Shown in pieces: positions 12,801 to 26,500 of a DNA stretch of 64,000 bases. The position numbers and the translations under genes were made by a program. How positions within the stretch are numbered: position 1 is the first letter of the stretch; every line of letters begins with the position of its first letter. The stretch comes from Strix aluco (Eukaryota; Chordata; Aves; Strigiformes; Strigidae): positions 93,153,994-93,217,993 of the forward strand of contig NC_133932.1 in NCBI RefSeq assembly GCF_031877795.1. The letters run 5' to 3'. The notes beneath the pieces are model-generated. The model saw nothing but the letters and a program-made list of their open reading frames with translations. It did no database searches and was not told the origin of the DNA.

Positions 12801-14270
12801 CACAGAGCCCTGAAATCTCAGTATCTCCCTGATCTCTTCTTCCCTCTTAGTCACTTGGGCTAGAAGATTACTGGATTTTTTTTCCCCATCCACATTTATA
12901 AATTCCAGAAGGTTCAAATTTAACCACATGTGATTTGATTAGGCAAAGGGAGTTCTGGGCTTCCAGACCTTCCCCATTCCATTACTTGTGTTCATTGACG
13001 GTTTTCTTGGAAGTATCAAAGGTTTTGTTTATATTAATACCTTTTGCAATAAGTGGCATGCAAAAGTTAATTATATTTCTAAATGTTTATTTAAGTATTT
13101 TGGTAATTTCTGTAAGCCACATAATAGTACTGGGAATTAACATAAGAGGGAAGTAAAATGTAATGGTTTACTTTAGTAGAAGGAAGGCTGCACCATTCTC
13201 GTAATGATGTACTGAGACCAATTAACCTTATTGCACCTTCTTATGTTCCTTTGAAACTGTACTGGAGCATCAATTTGGACACAAATATTCTTAGGAGACA
13301 GCGGTGGAGTCAGGTGATCAAGATTAGTCCTAATAAAATTACTGAAGTAAACACCACTAGAATTTAATTTTCATGTAACCAAGAGGACATTTTACTTAAG
13401 TACATGGTAAAACTAACTGATGGATATGCAGTTTTCAGTGAAATCAAGGAAAAAACTTTACAAAAAATTGCTAAAAGGCTTTTTTTGACTTAAAGCTTAT
13501 TTTATTACAACAATTAAACTTTCTTTAAATTGTGGAAAAGTATGTAATTTCCGTAACTAGAGTGGAGTTTTCATGCTGCTGTTCACAAAGGAAACTTAAT
13601 TAAAAGGACTAGTGTGGTACTAAAATCAAAGTAGCCATTTTTAACAGTTTGCAGTCCACTATAAAACATACACATATTCCAGGGACACATTTCTGGAACA
13701 CTAGTTTTATTCTTTCCTCATGAAAGTCACAGCTGAGTTTTACCACTGTTACTTTAGTCTGATACTGACACTCACCCCCTCTCCTGTTACTCCAGCCCTG
13801 CTCTGATCAGACCCCCAGCAATGCATTTCTGTCCAGTCTCTTTCTTGGTGCCAGTATTCCTGAAGCCAACAATAAATCCAATCAGGGGAAAAGCCATCCA
13901 AATCAAAACTAATACTCCTTTCCTTTTTCTGTCCCCCAAAGAAAAGTTACCCTCATGGCTTTAGGAGCTGTGTCTTAAAATGTAGGTGTTTTTGGAGTTA
14001 CATTGGCTCCTATGCAAGTTACCCTAGGTTTGCTCAGTCTAACTGAAATACTTCTCTCGAAGCTGAAGTTATGTCCAAACTTTCAAAACAAGGCTCCTCA
14101 CAGAATCTACCCTAATCACAGAAGGAACACAGTTCTGAAAAAACAGTATGGTTTCTTTGTACCAAGTCTAGCTGCCTTCATTTTTAAAAGGATAGCTTAA
14201 TAATACCAATAAATTTCTTAGTAAGACCTGAAAAAACCCACATTATTAAAGGTCTCCCTTAATATATACC
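9900..14270. other. DIS3/BORA tail-to-tail spacer, no gene seen
   Basis: This AT-rich sequence lies between convergent DIS3 and BORA. The short ORFs here do not resemble any protein I know. Several TTTATT words (AATAAA on the - strand) occur, so an extended BORA 3' UTR could cover part of the stretch. Confidence 0.5.
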
Positions 14271-14272
14271 AA

Positions 14273-14278
14273 TTTATT
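14273..14278 (-). terminator. BORA: Possible BORA poly(A) signal
   Basis: AATAAA on the - strand lies 106 bp after the BORA stop. It is the first canonical signal downstream, but other AATAAA words further on could be used instead. Confidence 0.35.
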
Positions 14279-14383
14279 ACATTTGCATTAAAAAAGCAAA
14301 ATAGTATGTATAATCCAGGTAATTGAGGTCATATATATAAAAATTATTATTAGACAACAAAATTTAAGTTCTCTATAAGAAAA

Positions 14384-14569
14384 CTACATACCATTTTTGT
14401 GAAATCCCTGAACTTGATTTTCATTTTTATGTTTCCAGGCAGAAACGTTGCAAGTTGCATTTTGACCAAATACTGTACTACGTGGTTTTGCTTTATGGAA
14501 ACAGGATTGCTTCTCTGGAGATTTTGCTCTCAGCAACTGATTGTCCTTATGGTTTAAAATGGAACACTC
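14384..14569 (-). CDS. BORA: BORA last coding exon (variable C-terminus)
   Basis: The acceptor is TTAACCTAG at 14570. In frame with the previous exon it gives [16 protein letters not shown] and 61 residues in all before TAG at 14386-14384. It is weakly like the human C-terminus (N-x-K-x-D pattern) and longer. The stop lies inside ATG|GTATGTAG, a good splice donor, so another terminal exon is possible. Confidence 0.7.
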   Translation of the reverse strand, partial: ECSILNHKDNQLLRAKSPEKQSCFHKAKPRSTVFGQNATCNVSAWKHKNENQVQGFHKNGM

Positions 14570-17500
14570 CTAGGTTAATAAGGAAAAGTTAATTTTAAAA
14601 CCATTTTCACAAAAATTCCCCAAAGAAACAAGATCCAAAGCTACTATCTGAAAATTTCAAGTTACAATTAGTACCTTACCCTCCCATCTCTTCCCTTCTG
14701 AAATGAAAAAAATGAAAGGTGATGTTTTCTCTGCACAAATCTTTGTGACATGCTGCCAGCGAGAACCTCCTTTCAGAGGACACATGCTCTGCCTGAATGA
14801 GCCAGACTCTATTCTTTCAGCCAGCAATGTCCATGCTTTTTTCTTTTCATTCTCTGTGGGTTCTCTGTTGTGAGAGTTGAATTAAGTACTGAATGCCTCT
14901 ACACTTAAATCCTAATCCAAAATACAAAATTGGGCTTAGTCAGGATCTAGCAATTGTAAGACTAGCAGTGGGAGAAGACAGCTGCATGACACTGGTGAGT
15001 CTCTAGGACTGGTTGGATATTAAACATTTGATTCTGATGAGTACATTCACATGTATAATCCATGTCCAACAGGGTGACTGGGGCAAGACCTCAGAGGAGA
15101 TAGGTATTTTTAGAAGTTAAAGATAAAACATCCATCTCTTCTTCCTGTAAGGGCACAGTTATCCTAACCTAAAATGAGCAGAGTTCAAAATTTGATGTCA
15201 ACAGTCATAAGACACCATCAATCTGGTCTTTACCTTGGCAGAGAAGTGGCTATTAGCATGTCAGATGCAGAAGTGAGGTCAGGGCTGAATGGGCTTGAGT
15301 TTTTTTAATAATCTGGTACTACTGGTCATTACTGTCTCCCCTTCAAGGACTGTAAACAACACAGTAGTAGACCATAAACTACAAAAGTTATAAAACCATA
15401 ATTACTAAGTGAGAGGAGATGATCTTTGCTCTCTCCTCCAAAAAACTAACTAGCCTTGCTTCCCATTCTCTGGAAGAAGTAAAACTCCTTCCCATCAGTC
15501 ACAAGATTAAGAGCTTGGGAGTCTTGCTAGATATGTATTGTCTTTTGTCATTTGTTTCACTTTTAAGATAGGTCAAAGGGCTTGTAATCAAAAGATTGTA
15601 CCCAAGCAGAAAGTTCCCCACCAAGTCAGCATGCCAGGTACGGTCTAGGAAACTTGAGGCTAGTTTATGAAAAGTAGTAGCAAAAAATTTTTCCCAAAAA
15701 ATGCACTTCTCCACAGGCACACATTTAAAAACTTAGCAACAAAAAAAAAGCAGCAAGAACAGAAATAAAAATAACAGACAGGCTACAATACATCAGAAAC
15801 CATGAGCAGCCTCACAACTACCCTTCATGCATATACCTCAGTTTCCTCTGAAACTACCTCTGCCTTTTGTCATAGAACACAACAATTTTATTGTCAGCTT
15901 ATAATATTTGTCCTCTATTTATTTCTTGTTTTCAACATGATACTTGAAGTGATACTACATTAACATGCTCTCTGTTATCATCTGTCAGTCTCTCCCCTTG
16001 GGCTCCCTGAAACTGAATAAAACAGGGAATGGATGCTTTAGATGGGAAGCCTATCACTTTTGTATGATAATTTAACTCCTACCTTTGTTCTAAGCAGCTG
16101 AGATTTATTCTGAAGCACATTCGTATTCACATCATTTTCTCTGCAACTGTTTTCAGCCCCCACAGTATCCATAATGCTGCTTCCACAAGTCTGTGTATTA
16201 TAACCACTGTCCACCTGAAATCAAGAAGCGGGGCTTTAAAAATGTACTGCAATTTAACACCAATAAACCCTTCAGATTCTCATACCTAATACAACTTGCA
16301 TTTGATTAACAGAACTTAATCCAACAAACCAACTACCATCAATAACAAAAGCAAGTTGGAAACAGGTCTGTCAGAATTAGTTTAGATTAAGTTAAATGTA
16401 TTACTGTACATAGTAACACAAAAATTATTTATAATTGCTATGCTAACTCCACTGAGAGAGGAAAAAGGGGATGGGGGAAACGAGTAAGTCACAATACTAC
16501 CTGCATGCCACATCCAATAAGAGAAAATCGACAATTAGTTCCAGAATGCTATACCTATTAAAAGTTAATATGTCGAGCTCGGTTTTACAAAGAAGTAAAA
16601 ATACTTTCATTTTTACCTGAATACTACTGTTGTCACAAGGAATTGCACTGCTTTCTGCAAGAGGTGACATGCACATGCGAGAATTTTCAATACTGAAAGT
16701 TATCCCTGTCATAAAGCTTGTCATTGGTGCATTGCTACTGCCAATTGTTTCTTTTATCCAAGTGTTTTCTTCCGACACTTCAGCTGCATCAGCCATATCT
16801 ACAGTATTATTTTCCTTTGAGCCTTCTATATCCTGAAACGATGACAACCTTTGGTGACAAGCTTCTGAGTGAGCTGGTGCAATAGACACAGTTGCTACCA
16901 CGAGATGTGTACCATGTGCAAAAGTATCACCATCTTGCTGACGTAAGTTTATTCCATTATCTGTTTCTGGGAACCGAGTTTCCGCTGGAGAAGCATTTTC
17001 CTTGTCTTTCTCATCCTCAACGTGATTCTCAACTGTAATAGGTATTCTAATGACAGAAGTCTGATACTGGGTAGTTCCTCTACATGCTCCAAGCCTCATA
17101 GGAGAACAGTTTTTAATTGGAGAACAACCATCTATGTAAGGACTTCTTGTACTTGGGGGTGTCATTCTATTTGAGGAAGAAGGAATATCTGGAGAATGAA
17201 ACGTAAATTTTCTTTGGTCTGTAAAAAACAGAAGTTATTCTATCAGATACCAGGTAGAGTTAAAGTCATCATCCTCAAAGCCTTACAGTCCTTTCAAGAA
17301 TTATAGCTAACTACATAGTATTTCACTGACCAGAGTCTCTCAGCATCACGGCTTTCTTAAAAAACAAAAAAAAACCCAAAAAAACACCCCCCTACTCCTT
17401 CCCTCTCCCCCCCCATAAAAAACCCAAAACAAACAAGCAAACCAAAACCACTGGCACATTTAAACTACCATCGTAAAGGCAACTTTTTATCCCATTTTCA

Positions 17501-20500
17501 CCACCAAATTTGTTTCCTATGACATGGTTTGCTGTATTGGAGGCCTTGAATTTTCAAGTGTCAATACTACACAGTCACAGAATCATCTAGGTTGGAAAAG
17601 ACCCTGAAGATCATCCAGTCCAACCATTAACCTAACACTGACAGTTCACAACTACACCATATCCTTAAGCACTGTGTCAACCTGACTCTTAAACACCTCC
17701 AGGGATGGGGACTCCACCACCTCCCTGGCCAGCCCATTCCAACGCCTAACAACCCGTTCTGTGAAGAAATACTTCCTAATATCCAGTCTAAACCTTCCCT
17801 GGTGCAACTTGAGGCCATTACCTCTTGTCCTATCGCTTATTACTTTGTTAAATAGACTCATCTGCAGCTCTCTGCAACCTCCTTTCAGGTAGTGTTTAAA
17901 GGAAAATGTGTGAAGGCTGGTTCTGTGGCTTTTTTCCAAACAAATATCAATACACATATTCTATAGGCATTTAAGAAATTTGGGGCAGCAAAAAAGTTTT
18001 CAAGAAAATCAAACGTGAGAAAACACCTATGCCATCTCCACATATAGTGGTGCTGAAATACCACAAGGCTCATGAGAGCAAAACCATGTATAAACACCAC
18101 ATTAAGTCTTACCAGGTAATGGATGAAACATGAAATACTGACATTTTCTAGAGCAGCAAGTACACAAAATGTTTGCCATTTCTTCACTAGTCAGCTTCAT
18201 TTCAAAAAATCTTTGCTTTCACATGATTTGACAACTCACACTAAACATTCTTTGTCCAATTAAAATGCTTCAGGTTGGGCCAAATCAGATCTGTGATCTG
18301 ACTTAGTTTAGGCATATTGCTTTAAAACCCCTTCTCACACTAGATTAATCCTTTAATTTTTTTTCATTCCTGTTAGGTCTCAATTCCTTCTTCTAAAATA
18401 TTTTCCCTAGTTGATTTTTTTCATGCAGGTACATTTCACTGTTTCACATCATTAAGATATTTCACTCCTAAACAGTAAAGGTGTCATATAGGAGACTGTT
18501 GGTCTGCCAAGCACAGTAACTTGTCTCTGAACAGAAAAAAGTTCCAGTAAGAATGCAGGAGTTTTTATAACAAAAACACATAAATCAAGAAAGAATACAT
18601 ATACAATTAAACTATACCTGATAGTGGTGTCTTTCTTATGTGAAAAGCAATTGGTGAAAAAGTAGGAGAACCATTATGCGCAGGAGACCCCTCTGGAAAT
18701 GTGGGACTGGTTATACTTCCCAGACTATAAGCCCTTGTTCCTCCCTGAATAGGGCTTGACGAAAACTGACCCTTCAGTTAAAAAAAAAAAAACACACGCT
18801 AATTTTCATAATGTAAGCTTTGACTAATATGTACATTAAAAAGTGTTCTAACTATGACAGCACTGAGAAAAACTGATCGTGCACAATGACAATCTCTATC
18901 ATTAGTTTAGTTTAAATATTCCAGTTGCAGGTCTTCACGTCTTGGACTTTATGCCTCCACATAGGACCCAAACAGTCACATAATACCAACTAAGACTAGA
19001 GTATCTGTTAGATTTAAGAACTATGAGAAGCCTAAACAGAGAATTAATGCTATCTGTGTATATAATCAAGTATTTAATCTCAGTTTCTTACTCATACCAA
19101 TGCAGATGAAAGCCAGCCACTATTTGTATTTTAATGGAATCTGTATTATCTGAATTACTTAACTCAGCAGCAGACAAAATACTCTTCCTTAAGGAAAGAG
19201 AATAGTGGTTGTGATCTTGCCTAAGAGTATGGCGCAAAAAAGCAAAGTCACTTCTAGCAGTATTAATTATGCTGCAGGAATTCTTTACTAGGTTACCATA
19301 ATGAAGACTTTTTTTTTAAGCCACACTCTCGCTGGGGTAGTTTTTTTCCATGCACTTCAGCTGCCAAACAGATGAAACCATACCACCTAAACCAGTTTAG
19401 CTGTGCTATATCCACCTGGGAATAAAATTCATCTCGCTTAATTTAAAATACAGACATTATGTTCTGCATTCTAATACAAGTCTGTTCATCTGAAATATCT
19501 GGTCAATGGAAAAGAAAAAAGCATATTTAGCACTGCATTCAAAGATCCACAAGTCATTTCTTCCCCCACAAATGAGTCTGAGCTATAACTAGTATTTTAG
19601 ACAGTTGTTCACGGATTTAAGCATGCCTTTTTTGTATACACGTTTTACAAAAAAAAATGGCTTCAACATGCTTTCAGCAAGTCTTGTGTATGTAGCAACT
19701 CCTACTTCCTTTTCATAACATAAAATTAACGCATAATTCCTTCTATACAAAAGAATAGCAGCACAACATAATAATTTGATATACTAAAAAGTCAGTAATA
19801 TATTCTTTCAAGACTTTTTTGTTCATATTTTTATGAATTTGAAAAAAAACACATCACCCTTTGGTCTAACACCTACTCTGTCATAAAGCAGTTGGAGCTT
19901 ATTAAAAACACGGTTGTTCATATGGTGAAGTCTGTTAGAAGTTCTTAAGAACTACTCTTGTGCCAGGTAAGTCACACCTCACTCAGCCCCCAGAACAGGC
20001 TACTTACTGAACTAGATGTTTCCAGAGGGCTTCTGCACCGGACTGGAGATATGTCTATTGAACAAAGCACTCCAAGTGGCTGACTACCACATGGACTATG
20101 CAGAGAAGGGGATAAACACCCAGACACACTTCCATTTTCTTCTAAAAACAGCTTTCTTCTGAGTGATGAAGAGCTCAGATTTTCCTGAGACTGATCTGCA
20201 AATTCATCTGTTCTAAAATATTCACCTAGAAATGGGGGGGAGAAGTCATTCCCAATAAGAATGCAAGGAAAAAAAAAATCTTCCACTATAGAGACATACA
20301 TAACTAAATTAAAACATTTAATCCAATTTACCAACACAGCAAGTAAATAATCTAATTAGGTACCTGTCCCAAATGATCACTTGTTACCATTACAGTAAGT
20401 CCACTTTGTCCACTACGGTTCTACTTTTGCCTATCATCCTTTAACACTAAAGTCTGCATTTAAAAAAAAAAAATATTGGCTAGCATCCACTTGCTGGCAT

Positions 20501-23500
20501 TTTCCCAAAATTCCATTATTCTTCACATCTGAGTTGTGAAAAAGGTGTTATAATAATACCCAAGCAAACCTAGACCCTTTTTCAGGTCTCCCATATGCAT
20601 CAATGGTCATTGTGATACATCCAAAGACAACCCAGATTCAACTTGAAGAGAGTCAAAGCAGTTAGCAGCTTACAGTAGAACAGCACAGAGATGTTAACAA
20701 AGACCAATTAAAATATACTGAGACTTAACAGTGTCTTTTATTTTTTTGCTCTTGCTCTATTCTAACTGGATATTCCTTGTAGAAGAAATTTTTCATTAAT
20801 TCACAAATTATGCATTGATGGAAACATTTGTTAAGACAAAACATGAAAGCAATAGATATGGTTGTTTTTCTGTTTTAATTCTGAGGGCCCACAGTCACAG
20901 TCATGAACTTCAATACTGGAATAGGAGCATACAGCCCAAAACCTCTGAGCTGGCTATACCCACTATTCCCACATATGAGCTGTAAGAACAGGCCTTTCCA
21001 GCCCCCTTGCCTGAGAAACTGGCAGCAATTGCTTGATATAGCAGTTATAATCAGACAGTTAATTTACTTTGTCTCCCCACTCAGCAGTCATGACTTTTTT
21101 GCCACCACACAACTTCCAGTCATCACCATGACTTCATTTAAATTAAAGGCACAGAATTATAGCATAGCTCTGCTCAAGGCAAGGTTGGGCTATGAGCCTC
21201 ATGGCCAGCAAATGAAGTCAATCAGCTCTGCTAAATTAAATAACTGCTCTGTTTGGCAGAGGCAGGGAGTGTCTTCTGCTTACTACCTGTCAGGAACTGA
21301 AGGAATTAATGCCTCAAACATTCATTGACACAGAAAACCTCAAGTATAAATTGTGGCCTTTGTGATTAGTCTAAGGAATGATTTAACTGTCTAGGGAAGC
21401 ACAGGGTGTATCGAAGGGTGCATGGCTCTGATCCCTTGCAGTTGTATAACCAAATTCCTTAGATAAGCCTTGAAGGGAGGAGACAGACTGACTAAAACCA
21501 CATGTTCAGGTTAAGGCCTACACTTTGATTTATGACTATAACCTCGAAGAAGAGCTAAAAGATTGATAAGAGATAAACAACTGACACCAGACGGAGCTAA
21601 TGACTGGATAATTGCCTAAGAAACAAAAGCTGAGGAAAAGGTAAAGGTGCTAGGGGGAGATCATGATCACTGACTCAATTGGACAAAAGGGTTAATGTAC
21701 CCCATTTCCCCCCCAACGTGCTGAACCCATGCTCCACCTTTTGTCCGTCTCTCATGGAAATGAGTTCATGGAATACCTGCCTCTCTTTGTCTAGTATGCT
21801 AATAGCTGATCAAATGAACTTAAAAGGTCACAGAAAACTCTGCTCTGTGTGCACCCACCACCAAAGATTACCAGACCTGAGACAATGCTGGATCCTTGGG
21901 TGGTGATCAGGATTTCTTTGAATCTTTCTCTCCTTTCTTTTTTTTTTTCTTTCCTTTCTTTTCTTTCTTGAGACCACATTGCTTATCCTTTTCCAAGTTT
22001 AAGTTGTTTCTACCACAAGTAAAATATTTTAACCGGTCATTTGGTGTCATTTCCGCTTAATTTAACTCGAGGGGATCACAGAACCATTATAACACTCTGG
22101 GCTCCCAGTCCAGGTCATGACACTACCTTTTATGCATTCAAAATTGTCAATCAATTTCCAGTTGTCCTCCATATCCCTCCTCTTTCACCTTTATGTTTAC
22201 ACACAAATCATATCATTTAAGTCAGATGTCCCATGCAACACACAATAACTATTTAGAACACATACTTAAAACTTTCATTCATACATTAGGTTTTCATTAT
22301 TTCCTAAGACAAAAGAACCTCAGCAAACAATACAAAAACGAGTTTTCTATTTAAACATTCATAATTAAATTTAGATATTACACAACATACCTAGTATTTT
22401 CTCTAAATTAAAATCCACTGGCAAAGACAATACTGTCTGACAAGCAGCTGCAATGAATAAAACAACAAAATTAGCTTGCAGTGACCTTTTACTAAAACTG
22501 TAGAAACAAAAATTGACTTTCAAATTGCATTGCAATTGAGCTATTTAAGTTATAGTTGCAATAAGGGAAATTGTTAATTAAAGCTAGGATTCTGATCTGA
22601 CAACACTGTATGGAGCACACTCAGGCCTAGAGAGAAAAAAACAAGGGTTGTAACATAAAAGCCTTTAGAGAGGCATTCTTAACTGAGGAGACAGGTCTCT
22701 GACGAAAGGATTCAAAAGGAAGTGGGAGAAAGATCATCAAAATACACAGGAAAAACACTACCTATTTATCTAAAACAAAACAGTTTAAAAGATGCCTTAA
22801 GATTTCTGCTATTTATTTGACAGAGAATCAAGATTCTCTAATCCAAAACAATCCAACACATTAAAGGTTTCTTGAAACTGTAGATTACCTGTAAACCTGA
22901 GGCTTATATTCACTTTTTAATTCAGAAAAAGTGCATACATTGAGTTGGAAAAAATGCACTCCACCGTCTACAGAGGACTTCCGCTTTTACTTCAGAAAAA
23001 ATTTGAAAGAGTATAACAGAATTAAATTACTAGGAGACATGGATATTAAAATTAATAGTACCATACAGTTCAAGAAAAATTATTTTGACAGGAATATTAA
23101 CAAAAAATAATTTCTTTTTGAAAATAAATAGCTATTAAGAAAGGGGTTATTTTGCTTTGGAGAAAGCCTGTGATTTCAGACATTGCCTTTTACCCACCAT
23201 TGCTTTTCCCAGGCTGCAAAGTTAGCTGTCTTCCAATCGGAGAAATGTTATTTAGATCTATGGCTGTAAAACAGGTAAGAACTTAAATTTAAGCATGCAT
23301 TACATGTAGAGTTTTGAAACCTAGCAGCAGTAAGTTAGAATATTTACTGCTGCTAGACAAAATTTTTTGCATTGAAGTATGGAAGAGATTAGAACAGAGT
23401 ACTGAAGAAAGGTTACTATTATAGCTGGTAATTTCAGCACCTTTCTAGTCAAAAACTGCATAGTGAAGTAGCATCAACTTTGCCCAAATCTTTGCCTTCT

Positions 23501-26500
23501 GCAGCCTCCTCTACATTACAGAGATTTAAACCAAACTCAGTTCATGCTTAGCCAAACAGTCTGTGTTCAAGTAAAACACATTTCCAGAAAATCATGCAGT
23601 CAGGACTTGAAGATGAAGAATCTACTACTGCACCCTTTTTACACAGCTGAGCAACACATCAGACCATTTTCTTTCACCATTCACTTTCCCAGGTCTAGGA
23701 TTGTGACTTATGTTCTCTGCCCAAGAAGTGATGATCTCACAATTGACAATTAAAAATACACTATCCACAAGCTGCATCTCCTTGATAAAAAATTTTAACA
23801 GTTTAGCCTCTTCCAAATCTTGCAAAAATCCTCAAGCACTTATTTAAGAATTTCCTAAGAAATGATACTGAATGCAAACAATGCTTTATGGCCGATATTT
23901 CTCCAGCTTGTAATCCATTTACTATGTATTTAGTTGGTTATATATAAACTTTAGTAACAACAGCATTAATAATAAAATCTAATAATGGCATAAACAAAAT
24001 AAGAAAACCCACAACCCTACATACAGTGACAGTGAGCTAGCAGGACACTAAGAGGACAACAGGAATTTATGTAGCAAGTAAGGGTAGAAACATAGGAAAC
24101 TCAGTTTCCCATATACTTATATTGGCAGGAGAGCAGTCAGAGTCAGACGTGCAGATATCAGAAGAAAGAATAAGCAAAGTAGAAGATTTGGCTATTACCA
24201 GTATTCACACAGCAAAGTTGTATGTGTAAATTAAACTGGGTGAAGACAGGTTATGAGAGGAAAAACATTTAAGAACAGGAACCAAAAATAACAAAAAGGA
24301 AATATTATGTAGAATTCTGGATTAGTAAGGTTTTTTTAAACAAAGAAAGCACTTTGAGAGAACAGCTACAAATTTATCAGCTGTGCTATCTTTTATCATT
24401 GGTTCTTAAAATTAAAGGTTGAAAAACCTTATGCTTTATGATTTCTCCAAGAGCTAGACAATTTTGGGTGGACACACAAAAGCAACTTACATTTAGTTGA
24501 ATTAAACTGAGAAACTTGCTTGCCTTCATGTTCAGTCCATGGAGAAGGAACTATGAGTCTTTTTGTGAAAAACTAGAGTAGAATAAAACCAAACCATCTT
24601 AGCACTTTTAAAAATTGGAGACTCTCAACTTTAAATTTAGATTAGTATCCTGAACAAGAAAAAATTAAGTCATAACTTCTTCTATTCACAGTAACTCTTC
24701 CTTCCCCAAAACGTAGTTATCCCTTCACCCAAAATATATTATTTCAGGCCCAGAGATGTTAAAGAAAAAACAATTTGATTTGAAAAAGACTCCCATGTTC
24801 TTTATGACACATACCACATCAGATCTTTCAAGTCTTAAGAGTGAAAATTGTACAAAATTTTCATTTAACCCTAATTACTCATGTAAAAATTTGAAGTCTC
24901 AACCATATTTATTGCAGAGTAGTTTAACATAAGTCTTTTCAAATGTTCAGTTTGTTGTATTTTGACAATTGTATTTGGCTTGAAGTGCTAAAGAAACACT
25001 GCAGTAACAGAAAAAGAAGTGGACAACCAAGGCTTTTTGGCAATATTAGTGTATTTGGCTAAACTGGTTAGCAGCAAAACATTTATGAGTACTGGCATTT
25101 CAGTCTTTTTCTCTGAAGCAGAAACTATCCTGCTGTCACAGTTGCACTCTAGAACACCCTGATGCTGAGGACATGAACACTATTACATAGCTTCAAGAAA
25201 TACATGGTAAATCCTGTTCTCACAATAAAAGCAAGACTCAAAGCAAATGAAAGAGAGCTCGGCTTGAAACACCCAACCATTAAAGGCATAATTTTTGTCA
25301 GAGACATGGTTTTAAACTGTTGAGTTGCATAATCCATTAGCTTATGCCTCACAAAGAAGAAATATCCTTTTAATGTAGATTTAGAACAACAGAGTATCTT
25401 AGCTGCAGGTCTACTACAGAGCACCTTTATGGAATCCTAAAACATGTTTTTTGTTTATAGAGACAGAAACTGATAACAGCATGATACAATATAAGAAGGT
25501 CAATAACACTAAGGAAGACTTGCCTAACAGAGCCTTATTTTTTTAATCGAAATAACATTAAAGATTTCTATAGTGAAGATTTCAAACACTTTTCTTTCTC
25601 TGCTAGACAAATGGATAGTAAAAAATAAAATGAAAAATTAACAGAATTACAAGCTACCAAAAAGAAGGTCTTGCCTTCAACTAAGCAAACTTTGAAAGAA
25701 ATAAAAAATAGCCAAGGTTCTGCTATATTCTTAAAAATGCGATAAAAGAACCTAAGCTACCTAACAGTTTCTGTAAAACCCTAAATAATAATTATTTTTA
25801 ACCTTAAATTAACTATTTATAAGAGTTATTGTACAGCTACATTCCCACTAGCTCACCAACACAGAAGAAACAGTCTGCTATTCTGACGTACAGGTATGTG
25901 AAAGAAGATGGGAAGAAAAAGACCATGTGGATTCCAACTACAACTGCAAGGGATGAGGACACAAAATTACTTTCTTAATAACCAGTAAATAGGCTTCTGG
26001 GTTTTGAAATCCTATAATAGATATGGATCTTTTTTGTACGTATATAGGTAAAACGAATCAATACTTGATAGCATAGAAAGTTATTACCTCCTCAATGGCT
26101 TTTTGCCTTCTGTCTTCTGTCTCCTTATCAATTCTAAGTAACAAATGAAAAACAACTCAATTACCAAAACCATCACAATTGTAATCTTTTACAGATGCTT
26201 AAGAAAAACATCATATATGAAACTATACTAAATCCTAAATCTTATGTTTTTACTGTTACGTGCAATAGTCTCATACTATAAATTTAGAAATATAAATGCA
26301 CTTCTCAGTTACTTCAGTTCATTTGAAAAAGATCTGTACCATCTATAGCTAGATATTTGTAAATCTTCTATTTGCTCCTTGTATCAGCAAGCCTTTTTCT
26401 CTAGACAAAAACTCAGTCATAACTGATCCTCCAAAATAATCCCTTTAGTTATGTTGAACTTGTCATATGAATAGGTTTTACTATTCAAGTTGCCATGACA

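Noticed and set aside
20903-21328. 141-codon + strand ORF in a BORA intron
   Set aside because: It runs from unique intron sequence into the solo LTR, so it cannot be an old conserved gene, and it shows no protein family features.
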